A DNA stretch of 64,000 nt, taken from Microstegium vimineum (Eukaryota > Streptophyta > Magnoliopsida > Poales > Poaceae). The notes under the pieces are model-generated. The model worked only from the letters and a program-made list of their open reading frames with translations. It ran no database searches and was not told the origin of the DNA. The position numbers and the translations under genes are program-made. Shown here one piece after another: positions 1 to 10,003 of this stretch. The stretch lies in contig CM039128.1 in assembly GCA_022036555.1 (NCBI GenBank), positions 2,480,049-2,544,048 on the forward strand. Reading direction: 5' to 3'. Positions within the stretch are counted from its first letter, which is position 1. Each line of letters begins with the position of its first letter.

Positions 1-100
1 GAGGTGTACCTCTCAACAAGTCATCATTTTTTTCTAGTATCAACCGGGCAGAGGTACTACACAACAGTAATTGAGTTTTTTTTAGAATCACACTGCAGTA

Positions 101-305
101 CTCCCTCCATCCCAAAAAAATGACGCTATGGATGCGTATATGTTAAACTTTCTCAACTTTGACTAAGTTTATAAAAAATACGTATTACATTTATATCTCT
201 AAATTAACTTGTTAAAAAACTAGACTTAAAGATCTTTCCGAGGATACTAATTACTTAACATAATTATTTATATATTTTAAGGTAAATACTTAATTTCGGA
301 CGGCC
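101..305. mobile_element. Degraded Stowaway-like MITE
   Basis: The left end is a TA dinucleotide at 99-100 followed by CTCCCTCCATCCC, the usual start of grass Stowaway (Tc1/mariner) MITEs. The body is AT-rich and contains the common internal words TTTGACTAAGTTTATA. The right end near TTTCGGACGG is only loosely complementary to the left end, so the 3' boundary is approximate. It has no coding capacity. It could instead be a fragment of a longer element. Confidence 0.5.
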
Positions 306-1181
306 CTGCTTTTGTTCAGCTGCACGCACAGGTCCATCTACGGTCAACACAGGATCGAAAGGCCCTACTTCTTCAGCGCACAGCTAAGCATATACTAGGT
401 GATGGCTGATGAGTCCACCATTTTTTCCCGTCTCTTCGTTTCGTCCCCCATTCCTTTCCCCTCTAACTCTCTTTCCTCTCCACTTTCATACGGCAAGCTA
501 CATCCCAAAATCCATGGGGATTCTAGTACTCCAATTGCTACCAGCTATTACTGATGATGAGATTGGCTCTGGATCTGCCACTCCCCTTCTTCCTTCTCTC
601 GAATTTGGACATGGCTAGGTTACAGTTAGGGTTAGGGTGAGGTGCAGAGCTATTTTTTTTTGGCTCAAATGGGCTGCAGCTCGGAGTTACGGTGCCCCGG
701 GCATGCCACCCGGAACGACGCCGACGCTGCCGAGCAGGTTGTCCACGTTGTGTCGCCGGCGCAGGCCGCTAGGCCGCAACCCCTGCTGGCTGGTTGCCAC
801 TCCGTGGAGCCCGCGCCAGACGCCTAGGAGTCCTGCCCGAGGCGCGTATCCTCCGAGGCATCAGGAGCTCGCGGATGCGCGTGGCGGCTCCTCCTCCCAT
901 GCTCCTCGTGACACTCGCCCAGACCCGGCCTCGCTAGCCAGCGGAGGAGGGGAGATTTGGCTTTCCCGTCAGGGGCCTAGGGAGCAGGAGAGATGCAGCG
1001 GCGGCGGGGGTCGGGAAGACAGTCCAGGCGGTGGTGGTGACGTACGTTGTGCTATTATGCTTCCACTCTCCTCCTCGTGCTCAGGGTCGACGGCCACACG
1101 ACATACTCCTCGTGGTATAACATCCCCTTCCACCCTGTTCTCGTCCCTCTCATTCTGCTTGGATTGGATTATTTGATTTTG
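306..1181. other. Unassigned segment with GC-rich core
   Basis: About 640-1100 is clearly richer in GC than its surroundings and has overlapping open frames of up to about 180 codons on the + strand (637-1176). None of these translations shows a domain I recognise. The composition is arginine-, proline- and serine-rich, as expected for a random frame through GC-rich DNA. It could be the first exon of a plant transcript, since a pyrimidine tract ending in TTTCAG follows at about 1182. I do not claim a gene here. Confidence 0.25.
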
Positions 1182-1296
1182 TTTCAGCGAGCTAGGGATT
1201 CAAGTTAGTGGGTCGCGTGGTGATTTGTGGGACAGCGTTTCAGCGAGGTAGGGGATTAAAGTTTTAGTGGCTCGTGTGGTGATTTGTGGGACAACG
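1182..1296. repeat. Two-copy tandem repeat, about 56 bp
   Basis: A unit starting TTTCAGCGAG and ending near GTGGGACAGCG (1182-1237) is followed at once by a diverged second copy (1238-1296). The copies differ by several substitutions and small indels, so the duplication is not recent. Each copy begins with a splice-acceptor-like TTTCAG. Confidence 0.7.
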
Positions 1297-2020
1297 TCAC
1301 CCCTACGATGCAGATGTAGTCTTGGTATTGGCCGATTCCTATGCTCGCTTTTTTATGTGTTTCGTGCGAGTGAATCAGGGTTGGTTACTGGTAGTTGGTG
1401 CTAGATAACCTGCTCCGGTAATATGTAATTTAGCTACCTGTGTGGGGCTCAGATGAATGTCGAGAGTTGTTGGTGTATTTAATTAATGCTTGTCATTGTC
1501 AATGACCCCAGTTATAATCGAGCTGATGGTGGCCAGCATTTCCTCACTCTATTGTACTAGGATAATAGGCAGTAGATTCATGCCAAATTTGTTCCTTTAG
1601 GCACTGTTCTGATATGCCAAAGGAAATGATAAAATCTTCTAGCTCCAATTAGCTAATACTGAATTATAGATCACTCTGACAACTATAAATCATCAATGGT
1701 AAAGCCAATCTGAAATGCTAATGATGCTACTTTGATTATGTAGGATTGTATTCATTCCACTATGAATTGCCAATATGGATTGCTAATGACTGCACGCAAA
1801 AGGTTTTCAATGTCTGCCCCTTCATTGCCTCATGCCCATTATGTGAGATTCACATACTGGCTCGTCTATTAAAGCTCACCTTTTCACTGTTTTGTATTAC
1901 CATTGTTTATTTTGCATCCAATTGTTCCGATATGTTTCTTTTTTGCTTACAGTGGGCACCATGTCATTAGATTGTTGCAGCACCTTTACTAATTGTGTTT
2001 CGAGCAATCCAGTTGCTTCT

Positions 2021-2140
2021 TTGCATATATCTTGAAATAATAAGAGGTAGTGTCAAAATCCATTGTGTAAACAAAACCTTTTGCATATATCTTGAAAGCA
2101 TAAGAGGTAGGGTAAAAATCCATTCTGTAAATAGAACCTT
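2021..2140. repeat. 60-bp tandem duplication
   Basis: Two adjacent 60-bp units (2021-2080 and 2081-2140) both begin TTGCATATATCTTGAAA and share the middle AAGAGGTAG and the end AACCTT. They differ at roughly eight positions. Because the period is divisible by three, both strands carry an internally repeated short open frame here. I take those frames to be a by-product of the duplication. Confidence 0.8.
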
Positions 2141-3718
2141 GTCTGGCACTATATTGAGATTCCTAGAATTGTTTAGTTTGAGACACATGTTCAGTTTCTA
2201 TGTTATGTTAGCTCTTTAATGGTCTCATTTCTTTTCCTTTGTGTTCGCCCAGTTAGAAATCATCCATCTGTTGACGGAAGATTGCGTTCCTTCCTCTTTG
2301 GCCTTTGAAGCAACAGTCCTTATCGACAATTTTCAAAAGGACATTTGTCAATTATGCTCTTGGTCATATGGTCATACTGGATCGACATCTATAGAAGATG
2401 GCATAGCGGTACCAGAAGGAAAGCAACGCTGTGCGGAGGGCCACCATAAATATATCTCATTACAAATGTTGAAAAATGTTATTATTCATATTTTTTTAGT
2501 TAAGATGGACTTCCTTTTTAGTTTATCTTTTTAGTGAATCATAGATATATCTCATTCAAGTGCCTGAATTATTTATTCATTAGGCTATATTTTTAGTTGT
2601 CTTTTGTGAATCTAGTATTCTGTATTTTCTTACCGGACCAAGTGATTGAAAACCTAGTACTGACATGGGCTTACAAGTTTTTGTGACCTTGAAAATGAAT
2701 ACCAAAATGGTACATACTGAATCTTTTGTAGACGTGTGTTTTCTTATATGCTTTGTGAACCAACGGTGATGGTTTAGTAAAAATAAATTTGATAGCAAGC
2801 AACTTGGTCTTTGTTTGTCATCATGAGTTTAGCAAGCTTGACTATTCTGTGGACTGCACTATATTAGTTCTAAAGAAATATGCTAGCTAGTGTTTTTCTA
2901 TTTTTCATGTATTGAATGGATTTGTTTTTTTGCTGACAGTTTCTTTACTCCAACATGTGAGGAAATCTGATGTATGAATCGAAACTACACCGTGTTTGGA
3001 TTTCCTTAGATCAAAGCTCACCCATGGCACAAGGTATGTGAAATTTATTTTTCATGTTACACTCACCCTCTCAGCTCACAATTAGACAGAGAGGATAAAC
3101 TGACCACTAAATGCAGCACGAGCACACATCTGCTGGTGTAGTACACTATACTTGGATTAATTGACGATGAGATTTCAGATGCAGCATTGTTGGGCTTATG
3201 CGCAGCCATGGGTTAGATCATGTCTGAGGTAAGCCCCACTCAACTTGTGGTTGTTAATGGTACTTGCTGTATTTTGCGTGACTTCTTTTAAGTGAAAAAA
3301 ATTAAGCCTGTGGAACTGGTGTATTATGCAACAACCTTAGTTTTATTTTTGCACCCCACTGTTACATGTTTTGTTGGATGAACCGGTTTTGCTCACATTG
3401 CCTTTTTGCTTGTTCACATTAGGAAGCTTATTAAGGATTCAAAAGTTCATGCATATTTTTTAGTTTCTGTTTACCATGATTTAAAAACTGAACACATGTA
3501 GCACTAGATGTCCTTTTATGCATGATTTATCCAAAATTGAACTATTTTGGGTGCATACCGATTACAAAAAAAAGATTAGCCTTGAGTCGTCGTCTCTAAG
3601 AAGTTCTGTTTCGATACATTTTTTGAACTAAATGGTGGACACTAGACATGGTATTGAATTGATTAATGTGTCTTCATTTCATGGTTTGCTCTTTCTTGAC
3701 AATATTGATTCATATTGT

Positions 3719-3754
3719 CCCTAGATGACGCATCAATGCGTGAGTCATCTGGGG
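3719..3754. repeat. Short imperfect hairpin
   Basis: CCCTAGATGAC and GTCATCTGGGG pair over 11 positions with one mismatch. A smaller CGCAT/ATGCG stem lies inside. It lies in otherwise featureless DNA and could be a small MITE remnant or chance. Confidence 0.35.
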
Positions 3755-5785
3755 TTGTGGGCTACAAATAAACATAGACACCATACTTGCTTTTTAAAAT
3801 GGGAAAAAATGTCTATTCAACATGACATTATTGCCTAATGCATGACACTTAAATTGCTTAAAAACATATAGCTTTTTGCAACCGTCTACTGCTATGTTTG
3901 GCTGCAAATTGAAACTAGACTATATATATTGTATGTCTAACTACATTAAACTAGATTATATTGTGGTTGTGAGGATTTTGTATGGTTTTTTCATGTCTCA
4001 GTTCTCGCAGAGTTTTGTTGCAAATCTTTGCTGCATGCACTTGCATCAGCCTGGAGATCAACTTTTCCACTTTGCTTTTTCTGTTGATTGGTTACTCCAG
4101 TTTTTATCTGCAGGTCAAAACGGCTATAGCCTCAACTAGGCCAACCAGTTTGCATTCAGCCTCCTTATAGTAAGTAGTCCTACTCCACCTGAATGAATGA
4201 ATAAATGGTTCTTCGATTCGCATGAAATCTGAATTTCTTCCTTGGCTTGTTGGAATGGAACTTGCTGACAGGCGAGCAGGATTTTTGCTTCCGATTCTAA
4301 TTTTTCACGAGGCTCATCTCCATGACTTAGCAGGGATAGAGGCAGTACCACATGCAGTTGTGCCAGGTTAGTCCATCGACTGTCACTTTTCTGAATAAGT
4401 ATCGTGGGGTGACTGTTCTGCTGTAGGGAAGCAATGGTCAGGAACAACAGCAACAACATGTCTTCCTAGTTCGCCGAGGATCAAAGCATTCATCTAGTGA
4501 ATACAAATACATATATTTCTACCGTTCATAGTCCCTAGGTGTGAATACTGATGCAAATATGTTTGCAGTCCCTAGATATGTTAAAATAGCATAATGATTC
4601 AGGTGTTAGTGCTCCTCCGTCACCAAACTCACCACCCCTTCTCTTCCTGATGCATGATCATAGTGGATTACTTTTCATCATCGCTTGTGTAGTATGTTGA
4701 TCCGTCCTTTTTTCCGTGATGGCCATGACTTTCATGAATCTTGTGTTCTAACCAGCCCCATTTTAGCATCTTCTTATTTTCTTAGACAATTTAAGTGTCA
4801 TTCGTTAGGCAACGGTGTGTTCCTAAATAGGCAATTTAGCATATTCTTGCTAGTAAACAAAGGTCATCCCTTTTGTTGCTTATATGATTGCTTAATAACT
4901 CTACTTGTTTTCCCTCACCCTTCATTCATGGGCCTGCGCAAGCTTTATATGAATCCTGTGGAGAGCACTCATTCTTCTTGTTCACTTTCACTCATTTTCT
5001 TGGGTTTTGTCTAAAATTTGCGTGGGGAAGTTTCATTCCATTACTTACACCTATTTTTTCCTTTCTTTTTGTAGATTGCAGAAAATGATGTTGCAGCTGG
5101 AGATAATTGTACAATAACATTACAAAATGTGTAGTAAGCAGTAGGAACATGTATGAATCAGACTTGCTTATGCAGGCAGCAGTAAGAATTGTATTACTAT
5201 TTTTTGTGAATTGATTTGCTTAAGCAAAACAACTGAATTGTTTATGCAAAAGAACCAAATTGATTATCATTTTGGTTAGATCTGCTTCTAGTAACAGATT
5301 TGATATCACATGATGCAAAACAATTGTACTGCTTTCTAGGGACAGATCAATGTTTGAGTTTGATTCTTTTTTCTGTTGTGATATGATTTTGTGTAATTTT
5401 GGTGCCTAAATCTAATTTGTGTAATTCTTTTATCTATAATTGGCATTTGGGCTAAGTCCGCTCGAGCCAACAAAGCAACTTGAAAACAGCCAGAAAACTT
5501 ATCTTCTGCGCCAACAAGCAGTAATTAGCATCCTTGTCAAAAATAGTAATATAATAATAGCACTTTTACCAAAATGGACTGTGCGTGCGGGAAGACAAAC
5601 CCATGCGCGTGCGTTAGTTGCCTCCATATTTTAATACATAAATGCTGACATTTTGAAAATGTTAACTTCGGATAGAGGGAGACGATGGACACGTGTTGGG
5701 ATTTTACTGGATAGCCGACACTCTACTGATCGCCCCGCCAGTCCTGCTTCAAATTTCTTGCTCACGTCACATGCATGTGACAACG

Positions 5786-5880
5786 GGACGCGGATTCAAT
5801 AACTTACCTTGGGTAAGTCACAACCTAACTTGCGGTGACATATCCACCGTCCAAGCCAGATCAAAAGGCTGCAGCCGTTT
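5786..5880 (+). repeat. Left TIR of the MULE
   Basis: It starts GGACGCGGATTC directly after the 9-bp TSD. It aligns with the reverse complement of 6978-7074 over about 95 bp at moderate identity. Divergence between the two TIRs suggests the copy is not young. Confidence 0.8.
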
Positions 5881-6034
5881 CACCCTGGGATTTGGCCTCT
5901 TGCGCTTTTGGCCGTGAAGACGACACAAACACAGGCACAGTGGCAGACAACTTTGCACAAGGAAAGTCGGCCACCGCTTTTGCACTCTCCAGGCTCCACC
6001 GGCGGGTTCACAACATCCTGCAGCACTCCAGCAG

Positions 6035-6770
6035 CCATGGATGCGGCGTCGCCCGCTGCTCCTCCTTGCTCTTCTGGTCTCCTCTCGCTCCTCTTGTCGT
6101 GGCTTGGTAAGGGGCACGACAATGGCGCGCCGAGCCCGTCGTCGCTCCGCCTCGTTGCTCAGCCAACTCCACCGCTCGGCAAGCCACTGCACTACTCCCG
6201 GGCCACGCCTGTGGCCGCGCTTGGTGCCGGGACATGGCGGCGCCGCTCTGTCCGTGCGCTGCTGGTGTCGCGCACGACGCAGCCGATGAGCGCTTCATCA
6301 CCGCGTACGACACCACCTTGGTGGAATGTCCGCGAGTGCTCGCCGGACACCGGTCACAGGCTCCGACAAATCATCGAGACCCCAGCATATGGGGACACGA
6401 TGGTTCATCGCCAAACATGCTGAAGAATATATAACATCATTGATGAGATTGTGTCGTTGCAAGAAATTGACCCCAACTGCTACACGTACTGACATTGTCA
6501 TCAACAAGGCATGATGCAGCTTCTGATCGCTGCATTCATCACCGCGTAGAGGTGCCGCTGCTGGTGTGATGTGAGCTTCAATGTACTGTGGAGTGTGGAC
6601 GCATCCATGATGCTTGGCTATTCCATGGCGGAGTTCTGCGAGCACTGTGCGATCAGCGCTAAGGGAGTCGTAGAGAGCGAGCAACGGGCACGGAGGGCCG
6701 TGGCCATCGCGAAGGGTGACATGGCTCCCAACAAGGCGGTAAGCATGCACAACCGGAATTGAGGGCGGCG
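6035..6770. other. MULE interior, possible captured gene fragments
   Basis: This is a GC-rich interior with overlapping open frames on both strands. On the + strand a frame at 6041 starts with a leucine-rich stretch that resembles a signal peptide. A 252-codon frame runs on the - strand (6298-7056), partly through the right TIR. No translation gives a domain I recognise, and the + strand frames break repeatedly. This would fit one or more host exon fragments picked up by the MULE, but that is inference from context. A similarity search against grass proteins would decide it. Confidence 0.3.
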
Positions 6771-6977
6771 TGACGAGCGGGTTGCCGGCATGGAGGACGA
6801 CGAGGATTGGTCTCCTATGGGCGGTGCAGGAGGGCGGCGGCGGCACGACGTGCGAGTGGGGTAAAGTTAAATTTGCCCTTAAGGGCACCTGTGCCCTTAG
6901 GGGCAACAAACCGCGTTCAGTGCGAGTAGTACTCTCGTGTGGCCTTTCTTTCACGGATGAAGAGTCAAATTCTAGAT

Positions 6978-7074
6978 GAAATCGCTGCCAACCCTTGGAT
7001 TGCCCATACACGGTAGATGTGATAGGGTAAGTTATAGCGTGACTTGCTTGAGGCAAGTCACCGAATCTGTGTCC
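6978..7074 (-). repeat. Right TIR of the MULE
   Basis: Read on the - strand it starts GGACACAGATTCGGTGAC, directly inside the right TSD copy. It pairs with the left TIR, with several mismatches and small indels. Confidence 0.8.
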
Positions 7075-7442
7075 GTGACAACGGCATCCATGAGCAGTCT
7101 ACCACTCGTCCACTCCACTATACTAGTACTAGGTTTTGACCACATTGCCATTGTATTGTATTATTGATTTTTTTATGCCAAGGGAAAATAAGATCCTTCG
7201 AGCCATCTAAGAACTATCTTTGAAAGAAGGCGAAGACCCGTTCTGCTCCCGCTGGTGGCCACTCCAGCCCCGGCGTCCACCTAGCCAACAACGCCGGTGG
7301 CCACCCCGGCCCCGGCGTCCACCCTCTCCGCCCTGCTCCGCTGCCTAATCCCACCACCACCTCCCTCAAGACGTTCTAGCCCAAGGCGACTGGGACCTAT
7401 GTCGCGCCGACCTGCGGCCGAATCGGCGACCCCTCCGTCGTC

Positions 7443-10003
7443 TTGCCGGCCGGCGAGCCCAATCGATGGGCGATGGTTCTGCTTGCGCCATCGGTGCGCA
7501 GAGCGTTTCAACAGCGCTCCGCGAAGGAACCTTCGTTCGCTGGGAAGTTCTGGGTCTCCGGGTCCGACTCGGAGCTTGATGATCCGGACTCCGACGAGGA
7601 TGTCGACTCTGACGAGGATGTCGAAGACTTGGGGGGACGTGGATCTCTTACCGCGTGTCACCACCAAGCAGCTACCGCGGAAGTCGCCACCATCCGCGAC
7701 GACGGTGGCGCTGCAAAAGGACGTTCGACCACCGCCATCCGCGACATCAGTAGTGGGGCCAAAGGACGTTCGTGCGCCGTGGAGGAAACTTTGGAGAGGT
7801 CCCCTACCGCAACGGCGGATCACACCGGCGTCTTCACTCGGTGACTTCGTCCTCCCAGAGCTTCATCAGCGGGGGCTAAGCACCGGGAACATGGCTCGCG
7901 ATCATGGACGGGAGGATCGGCGATCTGTGCAGGGTGGACCCGGATTTGTCGGATTTTCAATTTCAACTTTCAAACCCAAACCCCGGTGCGGCTAGACCGA
8001 TTCAGGTGGGACCGAGCCATGAACGGCAGGCGCCCAGTCCCGGCGCGGGTCCGACTCTAGTTGCAGAATCACGACCGAGCCTAGATACAATTTTGTGCGG
8101 GCCTAAACGGAGGCTATTCGACATTGGCTTTCCTTGTGTCTCCGCCCTAGCCTGTCGCGCCGCCGCAAGGACTCCCTACCGAGACACAATCCATGCCGCC
8201 GCCACTCCGAGGATCTCCTACCGTGATGCTCTGATGGCTGGGAATCGTGGACCTCCCCGTGGTCGTGATGCTGCTGGCCGTGGAGCTCAGGACCATCGAC
8301 GGGGGAGAGGTCGTGGCCCCCATCCGGAAGCCTTTGGCCGCGATCGGCAGGGCCGGGGTTCCCAGGGGGGCTCACACCCGCACGCCAATGCAACAGAAGT
8401 GTGGGGTCGTGGCCGAGGGGCTCCCACTCAGCCGGGAGCCTTCGGTCCGGGAGCGCGAGGACATGCGCGGGGAGGACCAAGGGTCAGTACCGGAGAACAA
8501 CGTGCCATCACAGTGGGGTCTGAAGTAGCGGCAAACCCCGCCCCTGGGTTGGGCGCTAGGAACAGACCACATGGTGGTGGTCGGGGCGCCAATTTAGATG
8601 CCACAACAATGGTATTGGAGGATGAACAAGGCAAGCAAAAGCGGAAACGAAAGGAGCCCTCAGTGATACTGGAATGCAACATTTTCTTGGAGGAGCATTT
8701 TACTAATCAGTGCCCTCTCCTCCGTGGCCCTAAGCCCACTGTGGCTTATTGCGGTGCTGCTGAAGATGGGATGGGTTTTTCTCACATACATGCGGCAAGG
8801 AATAATCAGATTGTCATGCCCACTCAGTCGTCAGTAGCAGCTCTCATCACTGTGGAGTCCGATGAGGTGTCTACTCAGTTGCTCCGATCGGAATTATCCA
8901 GGATCATCCCAATCGGTGGGACGAGGACGTGCAAGTGCAAGGTAACAAGTCTTTTATTGTCCCTTTTCCTAGCTCTGTGGAATTGGAATGTATGACTGCT
9001 ATCCGTACCCTCACTACAAAGAACAAAGAAGGTACTATTATCTTTGAGGAAATCATTGATGACGTCCAACCCATAAGAGTGTTGGACAAGGTATGGATAA
9101 CTGTTACCAATGTCCCCCGTGTGTTGAAGTCTTTTCTGAGTCTCTGGGCAGTTGGTTCCATCATAGGGGCTACTCAAAAGGTGGATATGGTACACCTTCG
9201 AGGGACAGGACAGGTTCAGATCCTAGTGGCAGTAATGGATAGTAAAAAAATCCCTAAGGTCGCTGATGTATGTGTTATTAATGGAATATACCGCTTGTTT
9301 TTTACTCCTGATGAAATGATGATTCATGATGCTTCTGACCCAGAGGAGGAGGACCTTTTGGATGGTGATGGTAAGGGGGCTCAGGGGGAAGACCGAGAGA
9401 TGACAGATGCTGAAAACCCTCAGCCGGCACCTGAAGCTAGCAGTAACAACTCGGATAAAGCCCCTGCACCAACTCAAAACTTGACCCAAGCGCAACTTGC
9501 TTCTATGGTGAATAAGGCACTGGATACCGCTTGTGCTGAGCTGTTTGAGGAAATGAGTTTGCGGGTCATGTTGGAGCCAGAGGAAGAGTCTTTGGGGGAA
9601 GACTTGTTCACCTACAGAGGAAGAAGAGTTACAGACAGATGATAATAATATTGTTGTTTCCCCTAACACTTTACTTTCTTCTTCTGTGTTTTTGTCACCA
9701 TACTGCGAGGAGAATGTGGTGGTTGTCCCCTAGGACAGTACGTGGGGTCTTTCGGTTGGGCCAACAACGATCACCACACTGCCGGTCAGGCCTCCATTTC
9801 AGGCACCTGGGGACCCTTCGGTGGTTTCCCCAGAGGGCCACATGCGTCGCTACCGGCAGGGACCACGACACCAGCCTGGGAAGACCTGCCTGCAAGGAAC
9901 GACGACCCCGCGATCCCGGCAGCAGCCATCACCTCGCTGTCGGACGAGGACTTCGTGGGAGTCTCACTACTGCCCGCCTCTACATCGCCGTTGGGGGGCA
10001 ACA
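7443..10003 (+). pseudogene. LINE ORF1, upstream part, frameshifted
   Basis: In L1-type LINEs this product binds element RNA. A first open stretch (7443-7844) contains GKFWVSGSDSELDD followed by an acidic Asp/Glu/Ser run. A second (7904-8995) is Gly/Arg-rich and leads to a zinc-knuckle-like site near codon 256, read as CNIFLEEHFTNQCP. The second cysteine expected in a CxxC...H...C knuckle is Phe here. The frame changes near 8925 and continues at 8929-9642, with another shift near 9600 and a stop near 9733. The reading is cut at 10003 by E1, whose TSD CAACA lies at 9999-10003. The rest of ORF1 resumes at 42855. Confidence 0.75.

Larger units (their letters stand above)
1297..5776. other. AT-rich region without an identifiable gene
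   Basis: This stretch is AT-rich, with open frames no longer than about 110 codons and no recognisable protein domain. Several pyrimidine tracts ending in CAG or TAG occur on the + strand (for example near 1950, 2938, 4113 and 5073). They would fit introns of a non-coding or degraded transcript, but such tracts are common in AT-rich plant DNA. Apart from the 60-bp duplication at 2021 and the hairpin at 3719, I see no repeat family. It may be flanking DNA of a low-copy locus. Confidence 0.3.
5786..7074. mobile_element. Non-autonomous Mutator-like element (Pack-MULE candidate)
   Basis: The element is 1289 bp. It is flanked by a perfect 9-bp duplication, GTGACAACG, at 5777-5785 and 7075-7083. 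The ends are inverted repeats of about 95 bp beginning GGAC(G/A)C(G/A)GATTC and sharing the blocks AACTTACC/AACTTGC, AAGTCAC and CACATCTACCGT-like sequence. Long TIRs plus a 9-bp TSD are the hallmark of Mutator-like elements. No MURA-type transposase is encoded. The interior is GC-rich, as in Pack-MULEs that carry host gene fragments, but I cannot name the source gene. Confidence 0.85.

Noticed and set aside
409..1176. Protein-coding gene at the left end
   Set aside because: Frames overlap, no domain is recognised and there is no supporting downstream exon that can be joined with confidence.
5560..5700. Possible second Stowaway end (GGATAGAGGGAG near 5675)
   Set aside because: No matching left terminal repeat or TA-flanked boundary could be found nearby.
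6298..7056. 252-codon - strand ORF in the MULE
   Set aside because: It runs through the right TIR, has no recognisable domain, and the + strand is also open in places. GC-rich cargo explains it well enough; kept only as possible captured DNA.
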